From the NCBI GenBank assembly GCA_036389295.1, contig DASVQB010000021.1, forward strand, positions 62,001-126,000: a DNA stretch of 64,000 nucleotides, given 5' to 3'. The DNA is from AC-37 sp036389295. Its GTDB lineage: Bacteria > Actinomycetota > Thermoleophilia > Solirubrobacterales > Thermoleophilaceae. Every line of letters begins with the position of its first letter. Position 1 is the stretch's first letter. Shown piece after piece: positions 24,181 through 33,002 of the stretch. A program made the position numbers and the translations under genes. The notes below the pieces were generated by a model. That model did not search any database and was not told where the DNA came from. It was given only the letters and a program-made list of their open reading frames with translations.

Positions 24181-25617
24181 TCAGGGCAGCAGGACCAGCG
24201 GGCGCTGTCCGAGGACGTCCGGGCCGAGAGCGGCCGGGTCGAGGGGAAGCGGGCGCGCGGCCGCGTAGCGGACCATCAGGAACCCGCGGTGCTCGCGCCG
24301 CTCGACCGCCCGGAAGCCGGCGGGCGCGGCGCGCGGGTAGCCGGGGAGGGCGCGCAGGTCGCGCCGCCCGACGCGCCCGGGCTCGACCACGACCCACGCT
24401 CCGGCGGCCGTCACCGGCCCGCTCGCGATCGGGCGATGCGCGTACACGCCGGCCACCGGGGCGTCGAAGCCCGGGAGGACGACGATCGGCAGCCCGCGCG
24501 CGTCGGCCTCGACCGCGCCGACCGCGCCGCGCCAGTCCGCGTTCTGGTGGCGCCAGTCGCCCTGCGTCGCGAGGACGATCGCCACGCCGACCGCCGCCGC
24601 GGCCGCGAGCGGGACGCAGCGCAGGCGGACCGCCCCGAGCGCGGCGACCGCCGCGAGGCACGGCCAGGCCGGAAGCAGGTTGCGCATGAAGAAGTGGTCG
24701 TCGATCCCCGCCGCGGCGAGCGCCAGCGGAGCCGCCACGGCGGCGGCGCCGATCGCGCCGAGCAGCGCCGGCCCGGTGAGCCGGCGGGCGAGCACTGCGG
24801 CGGCGCCCGCCGCGAGGAGGACTGCCGCGAGCGCGATCGCGGCGCCCTCGAGCGCCGCGCCTGGCGGGTTCGGGGCGGCGGCGAGCTGGCGCACGGCCTG
24901 CTCGACGCGCTCGCCGAGGTCGAGCTCGGAGATGTGCGACGCCCGCTCGTCGCGCTGGTCGGCGAGCAGCGGGACGAGCGGCGCGAACGCCACCGCGACG
25001 GCCGCCGCGGCCGCCGCGACGCGGCGGCGTGCGGCCGGCAGCCGCCAGGCCAGCACGGCCAGCTCGGCGGCCACGACGAAGGCCGTGTAGTAGTGGGTCC
25101 AGAGGCAGAGCGCCGCCGTGGCCGACCAGACGGCGAGCCGGCGGCCGCCGGGGTCCTCCAGGGCCCTGCCGAGCGCCCACAGCGAGAGGCACGCGAACAG
25201 GACCGCGAGCGGGTAGGCCCGCGCGTTCAGCGAGAACGCGACGAGCACCGGCGAGGTCGCGCACAGCGCGGCGGCCGCGAGCGCGGCGGCGCGGCCGGCC
25301 AGGCGGCGCACGGCCAGGTACGACGCCGGCACGCACAGGACGCCCGCGATCGCCGCCGGGGTGCGCAGCGGCACGTCGCCCGTGCTGCCGACGAGCTGCG
25401 TCCACGCCCAGGTGACGGCGTAGTAGAGCGGCGGGTTCGCCTCGGTCAGCCGCACGCCGTCCAGCACGCCGCCGAGCGAGTCGTGCTGCACGACGCCGAG
25501 CGTGAGCCACTCGTCGTACCAGATGCTCTGGTTGCCGAGGAACGGCAGCCGGAGCGCGGCGCCGGCCGCGGTCAGGGCGCACAGCGCGGCCAGCGCGCGT
25601 CGAGAGGTCGCGTCCAC
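24181..25617 (-). CDS. Polytopic membrane glycosyltransferase (GT39/ArnT-like)
   Basis: A 478-residue membrane protein with about ten hydrophobic segments. The N-terminal extracytoplasmic loop has LPFLGNQSIWYDEWLTLGVV with the D-E pair (YDEW) that is the metal/catalytic motif of GT-C enzymes using polyprenyl-phosphate sugars, and then LTEANPPLYYAVTWAW. The rest is Ala/Leu-rich helices followed by a soluble C-terminal domain (about 370-478). By family it would transfer a sugar from a lipid carrier to a protein or envelope glycan. Its GTG start lies only 11 bases from the divergent ATG of the toroid-like protein. Ends on a weak CGCCCC/GGGGCG inverted repeat. Confidence 0.8.
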   Translation of the reverse strand: MDATSRRALAALCALTAAGAALRLPFLGNQSIWYDEWLTLGVVQHDSLGGVLDGVRLTEANPPLYYAVTWAWTQLVGSTGDVPLRTPAAIAGVLCVPASYLAVRRLAGRAAALAAAALCATSPVLVAFSLNARAYPLAVLFACLSLWALGRALEDPGGRRLAVWSATAALCLWTHYYTAFVVAAELAVLAWRLPAARRRVAAAAAAVAVAFAPLVPLLADQRDERASHISELDLGERVEQAVRQLAAAPNPPGAALEGAAIALAAVLLAAGAAAVLARRLTGPALLGAIGAAAVAAPLALAAAGIDDHFFMRNLLPAWPCLAAVAALGAVRLRCVPLAAAAAVGVAIVLATQGDWRHQNADWRGAVGAVEADARGLPIVVLPGFDAPVAGVYAHRPIASGPVTAAGAWVVVEPGRVGRRDLRALPGYPRAAPAGFRAVERREHRGFLMVRYAAARPLPLDPAALGPDVLGQRPLVLLP

Positions 25618-25628
25618 GCGGCGAAAGT

Positions 25629-27617
25629 ATGGTCTCGGCGATGCGGTCCACCGCCCCCACGCGCTCGCGCCCGGCGCGCCGGCCCCGCGGCCTCGCCGCG
25701 CGCGCGGCCGTCCTGCTGGCGGCCGTGGCGGCCGTCGTCGTCGCCGTCGTGCTCCTGGCCGGCGGCGGGTCGGAGGGCGGCTCCCGGGCGGCCGCGCCGC
25801 GGCCGGTCGACCGCCTGCTCGGCCCGATGACCCGCCGCTACGAGGCGGTCCAGCGCGACAACGGCCACTTCCGCGGGTCGATCGGGGGGGGGACGCGCTA
25901 CGGCGACGCCTACCTCGGCTACGCGATGCTCCAGACCGGCATCCGCGCGCGCGACCCGCGCACGACGGCGTCCGGCCTCCGCGGCCTCGTCTACTCGCTC
26001 CCCCGCGCCGAGCTCCACTCGCGGCCGAGCGTGTTCGAGAACCTCGCGCTCGCGGCCGGCTACAACCTCGCCCGCCGCCACCTCGCGGACGACCCGCTGT
26101 TCCGCCGCACCCGCCGCGAGTGGGAGTCCTTCCTGCGGCGCTGCGAGCTGATCCGGATCCCGGCCGAGACCTACTTCGGGAACCACTGGCTGATCGAGGC
26201 GGTCGAGATCCAGGAGCTGCTGCGGACCGGCCTGCGCTCGAGCAGCCCGACCGCGGTCCTCGGCGGGCAGCGGTCGGAGGCCGCCCGGCTCGCCCGCGAG
26301 CTGGTCGACGTCCGGATACCGGCGATGGCGCGCCGCGAGGCCGTCCCGGCGCCCGGCGGGCGGGCGTTCGTCCTCTCCGACCCTCCCGACAACCCGCTCG
26401 CCTACCAGGGCCTGTCGCTCGGCTTCTACGCGCGCGCGGTCGAGCTGCTCGGCGACCGCGCGACGCCCGTCGCGCGCCGGACCCTGCTCGAGATCGCCCG
26501 CGCGTCCCTGCTGCTCGCCGCGCCGGACGGCGACGTGGCGTACTTCGGCCGCAACCAGGAGGAGGCCTGGGGGCTGGCCGGCACCGCGTACGGTGCGTAC
26601 GAGGCCGCGGCGCTCGACGAGTCCGCCCCCGGCGAGGACGCCCAGCTCCGGGAGCTCGCGGCGCGCGCGCTCGACCGCCTCGCGGTCGCGCACGGGGTGT
26701 CCTTCTGGGGCCTCGAGATCACGCCGAGCGCGGCGAGGTCGCGCTTCCTCCCGCCCGCGGACGGCCTCGACCGGGGAGCCGGCGGGCCGTCGTTCGGCGG
26801 CCTCGTCATGGCGATGCTCGAGTGGGCGCGCCCCGCCGCCGAGCCGCCGCCCGAGGGGGCCTCGATCCCCGCCGACCGGCCGCTCCGCACGAAGCTGTCC
26901 CACTCCGAGAGCCGGTTCGCGGTGGTGCGCAGCGGGCCGGTCTGGGCCGCGATCCGGCCGACCACGAGCGGCAAGCACCCCTACGACGTGCGCAACGACT
27001 TCGGGCTCGTCGCCCTGAAGGTCCGCACCGGCGGCCGCTGGGTGGACGCCGTGAGGCTCCGCCCGATCACGGAGGGCGGAGCCGACAGCGCGGGGCCGGT
27101 GCTGCACACGCCGGCCGGCACGGGGTTCCCGTTCGCGACGGAGGTGGGGATCGAACGCGACGGGACCGTGACGATGCGGGGCGGCTGGCGGCGCGAGCCG
27201 GCCCGGTCGAAGCGGACCGTGGCGCGGCTCCCGTCGGGCGGCACCGTCCGCGCCCTGGCGTCGACCCCGGGCGCGCCGCTGCGCACCGGCGTGACGTTCC
27301 GCTTCGAGCCGCTCCCCTGCGGGATGCGCATGACGTTCCCCGTCCGCGCCGGCGACGCTTTCGACTACTCGGCGTTCCTGCTGCCCCAGGGGCTCTCCGT
27401 CCGGCCGGCGAGCCTGCGCGACGCGACCTCGCGGGTCGCGCTCAGCCGGCCGGCGCGCGTGTCGGTCGAGGACGGCTACGCGTCGGCCACGGACCCCGCC
27501 CTGGTGCGCGCGCGGGCGTCGTGGCGGCCGTCCGCCGGCGGCTCGATCTCGGTCACGCACTGCGCGAGCGGGAACGCGCCCGACTGGCCGCGGCCGGCGC
27601 CGATGACGCGCGGCTGA
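25629..27617 (+). CDS. Membrane-anchored protein with probable alpha/alpha-toroid domain, unknown function
   Basis: A 662-residue protein (or 658 if the ATG at 25641 is used). A basic N-terminus precedes one transmembrane segment (RAAVLLAAVAAVVVAVVLLAGGG). Residues about 70-400 are helical with conserved-looking Tyr/Trp/Asn/His turns (NGHFRGSIGGGTRYGDAYLGYAML, ETYFGNHWLIEAVEI, YFGRNQEEAWGLAGTAYGAYEA). The rest, about 420-640, is beta-rich (KLSHSESRFAVVRSGPVWAAI). This two-part form resembles polysaccharide lyases and heparinase-like proteins, but no catalytic signature can be assigned. It is divergent from a GT-C glycosyltransferase, suggesting an envelope glycan role. That role is inference. 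Confidence 0.65.
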   Translation: MVSAMRSTAPTRSRPARRPRGLAARAAVLLAAVAAVVVAVVLLAGGGSEGGSRAAAPRPVDRLLGPMTRRYEAVQRDNGHFRGSIGGGTRYGDAYLGYAMLQTGIRARDPRTTASGLRGLVYSLPRAELHSRPSVFENLALAAGYNLARRHLADDPLFRRTRREWESFLRRCELIRIPAETYFGNHWLIEAVEIQELLRTGLRSSSPTAVLGGQRSEAARLARELVDVRIPAMARREAVPAPGGRAFVLSDPPDNPLAYQGLSLGFYARAVELLGDRATPVARRTLLEIARASLLLAAPDGDVAYFGRNQEEAWGLAGTAYGAYEAAALDESAPGEDAQLRELAARALDRLAVAHGVSFWGLEITPSAARSRFLPPADGLDRGAGGPSFGGLVMAMLEWARPAAEPPPEGASIPADRPLRTKLSHSESRFAVVRSGPVWAAIRPTTSGKHPYDVRNDFGLVALKVRTGGRWVDAVRLRPITEGGADSAGPVLHTPAGTGFPFATEVGIERDGTVTMRGGWRREPARSKRTVARLPSGGTVRALASTPGAPLRTGVTFRFEPLPCGMRMTFPVRAGDAFDYSAFLLPQGLSVRPASLRDATSRVALSRPARVSVEDGYASATDPALVRARASWRPSAGGSISVTHCASGNAPDWPRPAPMTRG

Positions 27618-27710
27618 GATCCGTCCACCCGACGCGACAGCGGCCACCGCGGCCATTACCCTGGCCGTGGGCGCCCGATCCCCCGATCCGGCGCGCCCAC
27701 GTGCCCCACG

Positions 27711-29576
27711 ATGAGACCTGCCCGTCCGATGAGCGAGCGGCTCGCCGCGCTCGAGCGGCGGGTCCTGTCGCGGCTCGTCACGCGCGGCGACGGCGGCCTG
27801 CTGGCGCCGGCCACGCTCCAGCGCCTGCTCGGCTGGCTCTACGTGTCGGGCGCGACGATCGCGATGTCGTCGCTCGCGTTCCCGCAGCCCGAGGGCGCGA
27901 GCGTCGTCGGCCAGCTCGGCGTCTACTGCGCGGCGTACGCCGGCGGCGCGGTCCTCCTCGCCGGCCGCGGCCGGCTGCCGGCCTGGGTCGGGAGCGCCGG
28001 GCTCCTCGGCGGCAGCACGCTGGTCACGCTCGCGATCCACTTCACGGACGCGCGCGTGGGCGTGTTCGCGCTGTTCTACCTGTGGGTCTCGATCACCGCC
28101 TTCTACTTCCTCGGCTGGGTGGGGGCGGCCCTCCAGGTCGTGGCGATCGGCGCCCTGTTCGGCGGCGTCCTGGCCGTCGACCACCCCGGCAGCCCCCAGG
28201 CGCAGTGGATCCTCACGGTCGGGACCGTGACGATCGCGGGCCTCCTGATCGGGATGCTGCGACGGGGGGTCGAGCGGCTGATCGAGGACCTCGAGGAGGC
28301 GCACCGGACCGACCACGCCCGCCTGTACGCCGCCGAGCGCGAGGCGAGGGTGGAGGCGGACCGCGCGACGGAGTCGCTGCGCCGGCTCCAGCAGGTCACC
28401 GACGTGGCGCTCACGCACGTGGAGCTCGAGGACCTCCTCGGCGAGCTGATGGCGCGCATCTGCGAGGTGCTCACCGGCGACACCGCGGTGATCCTGCTCA
28501 CGGACGAGGTCGGGGACGCTCTGGTCGTGCGCGCGGCGCGCGGCTTCGACCCCGGGGTCGTCGACGACGTGCGCGTGCCGGTCGGCGCAGGCTTCGCCGG
28601 CCGCGTCGCCGCGGAGCGGCGGCCGATCGTGCTCGAGCAGGTCTGGGAGTCCGACTTCGTCAACCCGATCCTCGCGCGGCAGGGCGTGGCCTCCCTGATG
28701 GGCCTGCCGCTGATGGTCGAGGGCCGCGTGATCGGCGTGCTGGCCGTCGGCTCGCTGGCCCAGCGCGCGTTCTCGAGCGAGGAGGTCAAGCTCGCGCAGC
28801 TCGTGGCCGAGCGCATCGCCGTCGCCATCGAGCACGCCCGCCTGTACGAGCGCGAGCACCGGATCGCCGAGACGCTCCAGCGCAGCCTGCTGCCCAGGAA
28901 GCTCCCGACGATCCCCGGGCTGTCGGTCGCGGCCCGCTACCTGCCCGCGCGCGCGGAGGCCCGCGTCGGGGGCGACTGGTACGACGTGGTCTCGCTCGGA
29001 GGGGGCGGGCTCGCGTTCTCGATCGGCGACGTGTCCGGGCACGGCATCGACGCCGCCTCGCTGATGGGCGAGCTGCGCAACTCGCTGCGCGTGGCGGCGC
29101 TCGACGGAGCGGACGCCACGAGCGCGATGGGCCGCGCCGAGCGGGTGCTGCTCGGCGAGGTCCAGCGCCAGGACAGGATCGCGACGGCGCTGTTCGCGCG
29201 GCTCGACGGCGCGTCGCAGTCGCTCGAGTACGCGTGCGCCGGCCACCTGCCGCCGCTGGTGGTCACGCCGTCCGGGCTGGCCGGCTTCCTCGAGGACGCC
29301 CGCTCGGTCCCGCTCGGCGTGCCGACGCCGAACGGCAGGCCGGTCGCGTCGTTCGCGCTCGAGCGCGGGTCGCTGCTCCTGATGTACACGGACGGGCTCG
29401 TCGAGCGGCGCGGCAGGCCGATCACCGACGGGCTCGACCGGCTCGCCCGCGCGGCTCGGACCGCCGGAAACGACCCCGAGCTCGCGTGCGACAGGGTGCT
29501 CGAGGGGATGCTCGGCGACGAGGGCCCGACCGACGACGTGTCGATCCTCGCCGTCGCCACCGGCGTCGACGCTTGA
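27711..29576 (+). CDS. GAF-domain PP2C (SpoIIE/RsbU-type) phosphatase with membrane sensor
   Basis: A 621-residue regulator. Residues about 40-190 contain five or six transmembrane helices, followed by a coiled linker (about 190-230). A GAF domain follows (about 235-390; QQVTDVALTHVELEDLLGELM...VGSLAQRAFSSEEVKLAQLVAERIAVAIEHA). The last ~225 residues are the SpoIIE phosphatase: QRSLLPRKLPTIPGLSVAARYLPA, VGGDWYDVV (metal-binding D), IGDVSGHGIDAA, YACAGHLPPLVV, LLLMYTDGLVERR and GPTDDVSILA. Such enzymes dephosphorylate anti-anti-sigma factors in partner-switching pathways controlling stress sigma factors. No RsbV/W genes are adjacent. Confidence 0.92.
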   Translation: MRPARPMSERLAALERRVLSRLVTRGDGGLLAPATLQRLLGWLYVSGATIAMSSLAFPQPEGASVVGQLGVYCAAYAGGAVLLAGRGRLPAWVGSAGLLGGSTLVTLAIHFTDARVGVFALFYLWVSITAFYFLGWVGAALQVVAIGALFGGVLAVDHPGSPQAQWILTVGTVTIAGLLIGMLRRGVERLIEDLEEAHRTDHARLYAAEREARVEADRATESLRRLQQVTDVALTHVELEDLLGELMARICEVLTGDTAVILLTDEVGDALVVRAARGFDPGVVDDVRVPVGAGFAGRVAAERRPIVLEQVWESDFVNPILARQGVASLMGLPLMVEGRVIGVLAVGSLAQRAFSSEEVKLAQLVAERIAVAIEHARLYEREHRIAETLQRSLLPRKLPTIPGLSVAARYLPARAEARVGGDWYDVVSLGGGGLAFSIGDVSGHGIDAASLMGELRNSLRVAALDGADATSAMGRAERVLLGEVQRQDRIATALFARLDGASQSLEYACAGHLPPLVVTPSGLAGFLEDARSVPLGVPTPNGRPVASFALERGSLLLMYTDGLVERRGRPITDGLDRLARAARTAGNDPELACDRVLEGMLGDEGPTDDVSILAVATGVDA

Positions 29577-29649
29577 CACCGGCTCGGGCGCGCGGTTACG
29601 GTCGTTCCACGAACTCGCGACCTGAGCGGTCGCGAGCGAGGGGGAGAGA

Positions 29650-29676
29650 CGAGCGCCGCCACCCGGGCGGCGCTCG
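29650..29676. terminator. Hairpin downstream of the phosphatase gene
   Basis: CGAGCGCCGCC (29650-29660) pairs with GGCGGCGCTCG (29666-29676) around ACCCG, an 11-bp perfect stem 73 bases after the phosphatase stop. There is no T-tract. A GC-rich direct repeat (CGCGGTCAGCGGC) follows before the two-component operon. Confidence 0.55.
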
Positions 29677-29792
29677 CTCGTAGCGGCGGGGCGCGCGCGG
29701 TCAGCGGCTCGGGGCGCGGCGCACGCGGTCAGCGGCCGGGGCGCACGCGAGTCTCAGGGATCCCTCATGGCCGCCGGCTAGGCTCGGCCGGT

Positions 29793-30473
29793 GTGAGCAG
29801 GTCCCCCACGGTCCTCGTCGTGGACGACGACGCGGCCATCCGCACGGCCCTGGAGCGCGCGCTGCGCCTCGAGGGCTTCGCCGTGTCCGTCGCGGCCGGC
29901 GGCCACGAGGCGCTGGAGCTCGTCGAGCGCGACCGCCCGGAGGTCGTCGTGCTGGACGTGATGATGCCCGACCTCTCCGGCGTGACGGTCGCGAGCCGGC
30001 TGCGCGCGCGGGGCGTCGAGGTCCCGATCTGCATCCTGTCCGCGCGCGACGAGGTCGAGGACCGCGTTGCCGGGCTCGAGGCCGGCGCCGACGACTACCT
30101 GGTCAAGCCGTTCGCGCTCGAGGAGCTGGTGGCGCGGCTGCGGGCGCTCCTGCGCCGCCTCCCGAGCGACGGCGTCGAGCCGATCCGGCTCGAGGGCCTG
30201 ACCGTCGACCCGGCGGCGCGGCGCGTGATCCGCGACGGGCGCGAGGTCGAGCTCACGCGGAGGGAGTTCGAGCTGCTCGAGGAGCTCGCGCGCCACGCGA
30301 ACGTCGTGCTCAGCCGGACCCAGCTCCTCGAGCGGGTCTGGGGCTACCACTTCGAGGTCGACGGCAACGTCGTGGACGTGTTCGTCGGCTACCTGCGCCG
30401 CAAGCTCGAGGCCGGGGGCGAGCCGCGGCTGATCCACACCGTCCGCGGCGTGGGCTTCGTGCTGCGGCCGTGA
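29793..30473 (+). CDS. OmpR/PhoB-family response regulator
   Basis: A 226-residue regulator from a GTG at 29793. The receiver domain has DDD (11-13), phosphoacceptor D55 in VVLDVMMPD and K105 in YLVKPF. The C-terminal winged-helix domain (about 128-226) has LTRREFELLEELARHANVVLSRTQLLERVWGYHFEVDGNVVDVFVGYLRRKLEAGG and ends VRGVGFVLRP, as in MprA/TrcR-type regulators of actinobacteria. Its stop overlaps the histidine kinase start (30470-30473, GTGA), so the pair is translationally coupled and forms one signalling system. Confidence 0.95.
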   Translation: MSRSPTVLVVDDDAAIRTALERALRLEGFAVSVAAGGHEALELVERDRPEVVVLDVMMPDLSGVTVASRLRARGVEVPICILSARDEVEDRVAGLEAGADDYLVKPFALEELVARLRALLRRLPSDGVEPIRLEGLTVDPAARRVIRDGREVELTRREFELLEELARHANVVLSRTQLLERVWGYHFEVDGNVVDVFVGYLRRKLEAGGEPRLIHTVRGVGFVLRP

Positions 30474-32011
30474 GGCGCGCGCCGAGCGTCCGCGCGCGGG
30501 TTACGGTCGCGGCGACCGCGGTCGTCGCCGTCTGCCTGGCGCTCGTCGCGGTCCTGACCGTCGCGACTTTCGCGAGCCGCGAGCGGTCGAGCGTCGACCG
30601 CGACCTGCGCCAGCGGGCGCAGGGCCCGATCCGCCGCGTGGGGATCCTGCCGGGCCAGTCGCTCCAGCCGTTCGGCGAGCCGGGCGGGCCCGGCGGCGAC
30701 GGGCCGCCGGGGGCCGGCGGAGGGCCGCTTCCCGGCGGCCGCGGGGCGGGCGGGCCGCCGCCGGGTCGCCGCGACCCCCGGGCCGCGGGCGGGCGTGCGG
30801 GCGGCGGGCGCCCCGGCGCGCGCGCGGGCGCCGGCCCTCCCCCGGCCCCGCCGCCGCTCACCTCCGGCACCGACTCGTTCGCGCGCGTCCTCCAGGGCGG
30901 CCGGGTGCTCGCCCAGACGGGCGACGTCCCCGGCGGCCTCGCGACGCCGTCCGTCACCGGGCTCGACACGGTGCGCGCCGACGGCGGGCGCTGGCGCACG
31001 CTCACGTTCGCGCCCGAGGGCGGCCGACCCGGCGGCCGCCTGGTCCAGCTCGGCACCGACCTCGACCCGGTCGACGACCGGATCGGGGAGATGCGCACGC
31101 GCGTGATCGTGATCGCGCTCGGCGGCGTGCTGCTGGCGGCCGCGCTCGCCCGCTGGCTCGCGGCCGTCGCGCTGCGGCCGCTCTCGCGCCTGCGCGAGGC
31201 GGCGGCGAGCGTGAGCACCACGCGCGACCTCTCGCGCCGCCTGCCCGAGAGCGGCGCCGGCGCGGAGGTCGACGGCGTGGCGGGCAGCGTCAACGCGATG
31301 CTCGGCCGGCTCGAGCGGTCGACGACCGAGCTCGAGCAGGCCCTCGAGGCCACGCGCCGGTTCGCCGCCGACGTCGGCCACGAGCTGCGCACGCCCCTCA
31401 CCTCGATCCGCGCGAACTTCGACGCGCTCGCCCGCAACCCGCGGATGCCCGACGACGAGCGCCGCGCGGTCGTCGCCGAGCTAGAGGCCGAGCAGGACGA
31501 GCTCGTCGGGCTGCTCGACGGCCTCCAGGCGCTCGCGCGGGGCGAGGCGGGCGCCGCCCTGCCGATGGAGGAGGTCGACCTGGCCGAGCTGGTGGACGCG
31601 GCGGTCGAGGCCGCCCGCCGCCGCCACCCCGAGACCGCCGTCGAGCTCGACGGGCCGGCGGGCCGCCTGCCCCTCCGCGGCTGGCCGGACGGGCTGAGGC
31701 TGCTGGCCGACAACCTCGTCGAGAACGCCGCGCGGCACGGCGGCGGGACCGTCCGCGTCGCGCTGTCCGCCCGCGACGGCGCGATCGGCCTGGCGGTGGA
31801 CGACGACGGGCCGGGCGTGCCCGAGGACGAGCGCGAGCGCATCTTCGAGCGCTTCGCGCGCGGCAGCGGCGCGCGGGCGCCGGGGTCCGGCCTCGGCCTC
31901 GCGCTCGTGCGCCAGCAGGCCGCGCTGCACGGCGGCGCGGTGGACGTGGCGGACTCCCCGCTCGGGGGAGCCCGCTTCGCGGTCAGCCTGCCGCGGGAGC
32001 GGCCGGGCTGA
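30470..32011 (+). CDS. Sensor histidine kinase with Gly/Pro-rich extracytoplasmic segment
   Basis: A 513-residue kinase. TM1 is at about 12-34 and TM2 at about 211-232. The extracytoplasmic part contains an unusual ~65-residue low-complexity stretch (about 66-130) rich in Gly, Pro and Arg (EPGGPGGDGPPGAGGG-type), before a short folded portion. A HAMP domain follows, then the H-box ADVGHELRTPLTSI with H304, an N-box LLADNLVENAARHG, G1 VDDDGPGVP, and G2 GSGLGLALV. The partner is the OmpR-type regulator with which it overlaps by four bases. The 3' end overlaps the convergent alpha/beta hydrolase gene by 29 bases. The low-complexity loop may bind wall polymers or simply be a spacer. Confidence 0.93.
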   Translation: MRRAPSVRARVTVAATAVVAVCLALVAVLTVATFASRERSSVDRDLRQRAQGPIRRVGILPGQSLQPFGEPGGPGGDGPPGAGGGPLPGGRGAGGPPPGRRDPRAAGGRAGGGRPGARAGAGPPPAPPPLTSGTDSFARVLQGGRVLAQTGDVPGGLATPSVTGLDTVRADGGRWRTLTFAPEGGRPGGRLVQLGTDLDPVDDRIGEMRTRVIVIALGGVLLAAALARWLAAVALRPLSRLREAAASVSTTRDLSRRLPESGAGAEVDGVAGSVNAMLGRLERSTTELEQALEATRRFAADVGHELRTPLTSIRANFDALARNPRMPDDERRAVVAELEAEQDELVGLLDGLQALARGEAGAALPMEEVDLAELVDAAVEAARRRHPETAVELDGPAGRLPLRGWPDGLRLLADNLVENAARHGGGTVRVALSARDGAIGLAVDDDGPGVPEDERERIFERFARGSGARAPGSGLGLALVRQQAALHGGAVDVADSPLGGARFAVSLPRERPG

Positions 32012-32885
32012 CCTCGGCGTCCGCCTGCGTCGCGCCGCCGGCCTGGTTCGCGCCCTCCGCCGCGAACTCGCGGACGAGGGCGGCGAGCCGCTCGGGCTGG
32101 TCCTCCGGCACGAACGAGTAGCTGTCCGGGATCTCCTCGACGCGCGCGTTCGGGAACAGCTTCGCGAGCCGGTGGGCGTGCTCGACCGGGAACACGCGGT
32201 CCTCGGTCGCCCACGCGAGCAGCACCGGCCGGTCGAACGACCCGAGCTTCTCGGCGGCCTCGAGGGTGTAGCGGGTGTCGATCGAGGCGAGCAGCCGGGC
32301 GGCGTCGCGCCGCACCTCGCGGCGCGCGAGGAACGCGCGCACCCACTCGTCCGTGACCTCGTTCGGGATCGGCCGCTTGGTGAGCCAGCCGAACGCGATC
32401 GGCAGCCGGCGCAGCGGCCGGATCCGCAGCAGCTGGACCGTGCCGGTCAGCGCCGGCTGGAACCGCGCCGAGAGCTGGAGCGGCTTGAACATCGGCGGCA
32501 GGAAGTTGTCGAACGCGTCGCACGGCGTGAGCACGACGCGGCCCACGCGCTCCGGGCTCTCCGTGACCAGCATCTGGGTGAGCGCGCCGCCGGTGTCGTT
32601 CGCGACCAGCGTGACGTCCTCCAGGTCGAGCGCCGCGAGGAAGTCCCCGACCAGCCGCGCCGCGCCGGCCGGCGTCCGGTCCGCGTCGTCGTTCAGCGGG
32701 ATCGAGTGCGCGCCGAGCGGGAGGTCGGGGACGATGCAGCGGAAGCGGTCGCTGAGGCGGGGGGTGACGTTGCGCCAGAGCCGCCCGTTCACGAGCACGC
32801 CGTGGACGAACACGATCGGCGGCCCCTCGCCCGCCTCCTCGTAGCGGATCCGTCCGGCGGGCAGGTCGACGTGGTGGGTGCTCAT
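31983..32885 (-). CDS. Alpha/beta hydrolase with Asp nucleophile and no canonical catalytic His
   Basis: A 300-residue alpha/beta hydrolase. The oxyanion segment is FVHGVLVNGRLWR. The nucleophile elbow is VANDTGG with D97 where serine hydrolases have Ser, as in haloalkane dehalogenases and epoxide hydrolases. The acid candidate is D229 (WATEDRVFP). The motif that normally carries the catalytic His reads PDSYSFVPEDQP, with Ser257 at the His position. The last ~25 residues are an Ala-rich tail overlapping the convergent kinase gene. The sequence reads like a coherent subfamily rather than a broken gene, because the surrounding residues are intact. Substrate and mechanism are unknown. Confidence 0.75.
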   Translation of the reverse strand: MSTHHVDLPAGRIRYEEAGEGPPIVFVHGVLVNGRLWRNVTPRLSDRFRCIVPDLPLGAHSIPLNDDADRTPAGAARLVGDFLAALDLEDVTLVANDTGGALTQMLVTESPERVGRVVLTPCDAFDNFLPPMFKPLQLSARFQPALTGTVQLLRIRPLRRLPIAFGWLTKRPIPNEVTDEWVRAFLARREVRRDAARLLASIDTRYTLEAAEKLGSFDRPVLLAWATEDRVFPVEHAHRLAKLFPNARVEEIPDSYSFVPEDQPERLAALVREFAAEGANQAGGATQADAEVSPAAPAAG

Positions 32886-33002
32886 CGCGATGTCTCTCCT
32901 CTGTGGTCCGACGCGCGCGCCGCTGGGCCGGCGTGCACGCGGGTGTCTACAAGCTCCCGGGCGGGCGCTGAGTGCCGTGTGTCACGCAGCCGCGCGCGCC
33001 GG

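Noticed and set aside
23192..25660. 822-codon minus-strand frame spanning the response regulator and glycosyltransferase
   Set aside because: It crosses two well-supported genes in the wrong frame and reads as random Arg-rich sequence.
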